Assembly: GCA_949127645.1 (NCBI GenBank)
Contig: CASBQM010000319.1
Location: forward strand, 1-6,827
DNA length: 6,827 nucleotides
Direction of reading: 5' to 3'
DNA from: Synechococcales cyanobacterium PMM_0036
GTDB lineage: Bacteria; Cyanobacteriota; Cyanobacteriia; Elainellales; Elainellaceae
Numbering within the stretch: the stretch's first letter is position 1; each line of letters opens with the position of its first letter. The notes beneath the pieces are model-generated. The model was not told the origin of the DNA and made no database searches. It was given only the letters and a program-made list of their open reading frames with translations. The translations under genes and the position numbers were made by a program. This document shows, one piece after another, positions 5,717 to 6,827 of the stretch.

Positions 5717-6424
5717 ATGTCAAACTCTTCTAAAAATCAACCGATATTTCACATCAACCAAGTTGGCACCTTCAACAGCGGAGATGTCACAGTTCAAGGC
5801 GATCAAATTGGCATCCAACACAATCATTTCGCCACAGAATCGAACAACCGCGATCGCCCTAAAATCCGCACCATTCTCTTCCTCGCCGCCAGCCCTACCG
5901 ATCGTCCCCGCCTCCGCCTCGACGAAGAAGCCCGCATCATTACCGAAGCCTTGCAGAAATCGGACTATGGCGATCGGTTTAAACTGGAACAGCATTGGGC
6001 AGTCCGCCCCGAAGATTTACACTTTCTCCTACCCCGATTTAATCCCCAAATCGTATATTTCTGCTGTCATGGTGAAGCCGATGGACTTGCTTTAGACAAT
6101 GGCAACAGTAAAACTAAATTTGTTCCCACTGAAGCGATCGCTGCTCATCTCAGTCGATTCCCCAGTATAGAATGTGTAGTTCTCAATTCTTGCTACTCTG
6201 ATCAACAAGCCGAGGCGATCGTCCGACACATTCCCTACGTGATCGGCATGAGCAGCGCCATCCTCGACAAAGCCGCCCTCAAATTTGCCCAAGGCTTTTA
6301 CAATGCACTCGGAGCAGATCTTGCTTACGAAGCTGCTTATGAAAATGGTAGAGATGCGATCGCCCTGGATGGGATTCCCCAGAGCCAGATCCCTATCCTC
6401 AAACAGAAGCCCAAAAACGACTAG
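5717..6424 (+). CDS. CHAT-domain caspase-like protease with N-terminal signalling motif
   Basis: A 235-residue protein. The CHAT domain (about residues 48-230) belongs to the caspase/separase-like cysteine peptidases. The probable catalytic dyad is His118 in QIVYFCCHGEADG and Cys159 in CVVLNSCYSDQQAEAI. ILFLAASP (53-60), LRLDEEARIITEAL (66-79) and YVIGMSSAI (174-182) are also typical of cyanobacterial CHAT proteins. Residues 9-36 carry the motif shared with the NACHT tail, joined to the protease by a short linker. There are no TPR repeats, signal peptide or membrane segment. ATG 5717 lies 4 nt after the hepT stop; an open frame from 5687 would overlap hepT and adds nothing family-like. Position and motif suggest it is the effector activated by the NACHT protein. 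Its substrate is unknown, and no gasdermin gene is visible in the window. Confidence 0.9.
   Translation: MSNSSKNQPIFHINQVGTFNSGDVTVQGDQIGIQHNHFATESNNRDRPKIRTILFLAASPTDRPRLRLDEEARIITEALQKSDYGDRFKLEQHWAVRPEDLHFLLPRFNPQIVYFCCHGEADGLALDNGNSKTKFVPTEAIAAHLSRFPSIECVVLNSCYSDQQAEAIVRHIPYVIGMSSAILDKAALKFAQGFYNALGADLAYEAAYENGRDAIALDGIPQSQIPILKQKPKND
5741..5824 (+). other. N-terminal shared motif of the CHAT protein
   Basis: Residues 9-36, starting PIFHINQVGTFNSGDV and ending DQIGIQHN, are the partner of the NACHT tail motif at 4965-5048. The motif sits outside the protease fold, at the very N-terminus. That leaves it free for homotypic assembly, which would bring CHAT domains together by proximity. The assembly role is inferred from the duplication, not shown. 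Confidence 0.7.
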
Positions 6425-6442
6425 GGGGGATCACTAGTAAGT

Positions 6443-6655
6443 TTACTCCTCCAAAATTTCCACTAAATCCTCGATCGCCACATCAAACGCACGAGCTAAT
6501 TTGTGAATAGCCGTGTAGTCAGTCATAGTCATTGATTCGCGCTGAACGTAGTTCTTAACAGTGCTGTAGTTTAGCCCAGAACGCTCTGCAACTTCCTTGA
6601 GCGTCCATCCCCGTTCGTCTGCCAACTCTCGAATTTTCAGCCGAATTAGCCCCAT
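6443..6655 (-). CDS. Small XRE-family (Cro/C1-type) transcriptional regulator
   Basis: A 70-residue single-domain DNA-binding protein. The helix-turn-helix runs about residues 17-40, WTLKEVAERSGLNYSTVKNY, with the recognition helix around NYSTVKNYVQ. An acidic tail, IEDLVEILEE, ends the protein. It is complete, since Cro/C1-type domains are about 60-70 residues. The start ATG 6653-6655 gives MGLIRLKIRELADERG, the usual N-terminus of this family; there is no strong Shine-Dalgarno. It converges on the CHAT gene with 18 bp between stops. A perfect 20-bp palindrome lies 12 bp upstream of its start, which suggests autoregulation. Whether it also controls the NACHT cluster is not shown: that cluster's start is nearly 4 kb away and I saw no copy of the palindrome there. 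Confidence 0.88.
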   Translation of the reverse strand: MGLIRLKIRELADERGWTLKEVAERSGLNYSTVKNYVQRESMTMTDYTAIHKLARAFDVAIEDLVEILEE

Positions 6656-6667
6656 TTGGATCTTGAC

Positions 6668-6687
6668 AAGGACTCAATTGAGTCCTT
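6668..6687. promoter_or_regulatory. Perfect 20-bp palindrome, probable operator of the XRE gene
   Basis: AAGGACTCAATTGAGTCCTT is a perfect palindrome (10-bp half-sites, no spacer) ending 12 bp before the XRE start codon. Cro/C1-type dimers bind such two-fold sites. On the minus strand a -35-like TTGATA (rc of 6698-6703) would place the palindrome over the -10 region (CAATTG at 17-nt spacing, a poor -10). Bound protein could therefore block transcription. The promoter boxes are weak; the palindrome is certain. Confidence 0.65.
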
Positions 6688-6706
6688 TAACGATTGATAT
6701 CAAACA

Positions 6707-6752
6707 GCAGCGATCGCTCTTCTTGCCTGGAAAACACGAGAGCGATCGCTGC
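6707..6752. repeat. Inverted repeat with 14-bp perfect arms, each holding a HIP1 site
   Basis: GCAGCGATCGCTCT (6707-6720) and AGAGCGATCGCTGC (6739-6752) are exact reverse complements around an 18-nt loop. The following GCGAGGCTTGCGCC resembles cyanobacterial HIP1-associated repeats. No T-run follows on either strand, so it is not a standard intrinsic terminator, although a strong RNA hairpin would form on either transcript. Confidence 0.75.
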
Positions 6753-6800
6753 GCGAGGCTTGCGCCAACGCCACAAATTTCCATAACAGGAAGTATCCCC

Positions 6801-6827
6801 ATGATATCAAGAATGCTGCCGCCATCA
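6801..6827 (+). CDS. Possible start of a further plus-strand gene (cut by window edge)
   Basis: AGGAAG (6788-6793) lies 7 nt before ATG 6801, a near-ideal Shine-Dalgarno arrangement. Nine codons (MISRMLPPS) follow before the edge, too few to identify anything. The competing reading is a minus-strand open frame from 6825 to 6700, starting MAAAFLISWGYFLLWKFVALA, which is hydrophobic. It could be a small membrane peptide or the 3' end of a gene entering from the right, but its tail is made only of the HIP1 repeat. Neither is established. Confidence 0.25.

Larger units (their letters stand above)
1580..6749. repeat. HIP1 octamers GCGATCGC (nine scattered copies)
   Basis: Exact copies start at 1580, 3957, 4860, 5116, 5850, 6134, 6356, 6710 and 6742. 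HIP1 is the highly iterated palindrome of many cyanobacterial genomes and supports the taxonomic reading. None occurs in psbA, in the 2172-2771 spacer, or in the AT-rich HEAT segment between 3965 and 4859. Confidence 0.9.

Noticed and set aside
6425..6442. Bidirectional terminator between the convergent CHAT and XRE genes
   Set aside because: The 18-bp gap holds only a G-run and a CTAG-type half palindrome; I could not find a stable stem with a T-run.

Overview
The window comes from a cyanobacterium. It carries a photosystem II psbA gene, nine copies of the HIP1 octamer GCGATCGC, a cyanobacterial-type alpha/beta hydrolase, and GC-rich hairpin repeats of a kind I know from filamentous cyanobacterial genomes. 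The species cannot be fixed; a Leptolyngbya-like or other filamentous lineage is a guess.

Left part (1-2171, minus strand): psbA enters through the left edge and lacks its last codons, so residues 1-322 of D1 are present. It has Gln at position 130, the low-light D1 form. Its AT-rich upstream region follows. Next is a complete 305-residue alpha/beta hydrolase with a non-canonical nucleophile elbow.

Middle (2172-2771, no gene): a repeat-rich spacer. About 270 bp is bounded by imperfect inverted arms and holds three perfect short hairpins, which looks like a MITE or the remnant of a dispersed repeat. It is followed by seven and a half tandem 21-bp units ending about 10 bp before the next gene.

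Right part (2772-6424, plus strand): a tight four-gene cluster. It encodes a NACHT-HEAT (NLR-like) STAND ATPase, an MNT nucleotidyltransferase antitoxin, a HepT/HEPN RNase toxin, and a CHAT caspase-like protease. The gene junctions are +3, -14 and +4 nt. The C-terminal tail of the NACHT protein and the N-terminus of the CHAT protein share a 28-residue Gly/Asn/Gln/Val-rich motif with 16 identities. This is the kind of homotypic pairing expected of an amyloid-like or adhesive signalling motif linking an NLR sensor to its effector. The inference is that a sensed cue switches on the NACHT ATPase, its tail nucleates or recruits the CHAT protease through the matching motif, and proteolysis causes cell death or dormancy. 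The HepT/MntA toxin-antitoxin pair sits between the two partners, either as an inserted stabilising module or as a second toxic arm.

Right end (6425-6827): a small XRE-type repressor gene on the minus strand converges on the CHAT gene. A perfect 20-bp palindrome lies 12 bp before its start codon and is a probable operator. A 14-bp-arm inverted repeat built on two HIP1 sites follows. At the edge, a Shine-Dalgarno sequence and ATG may begin another plus-strand gene.
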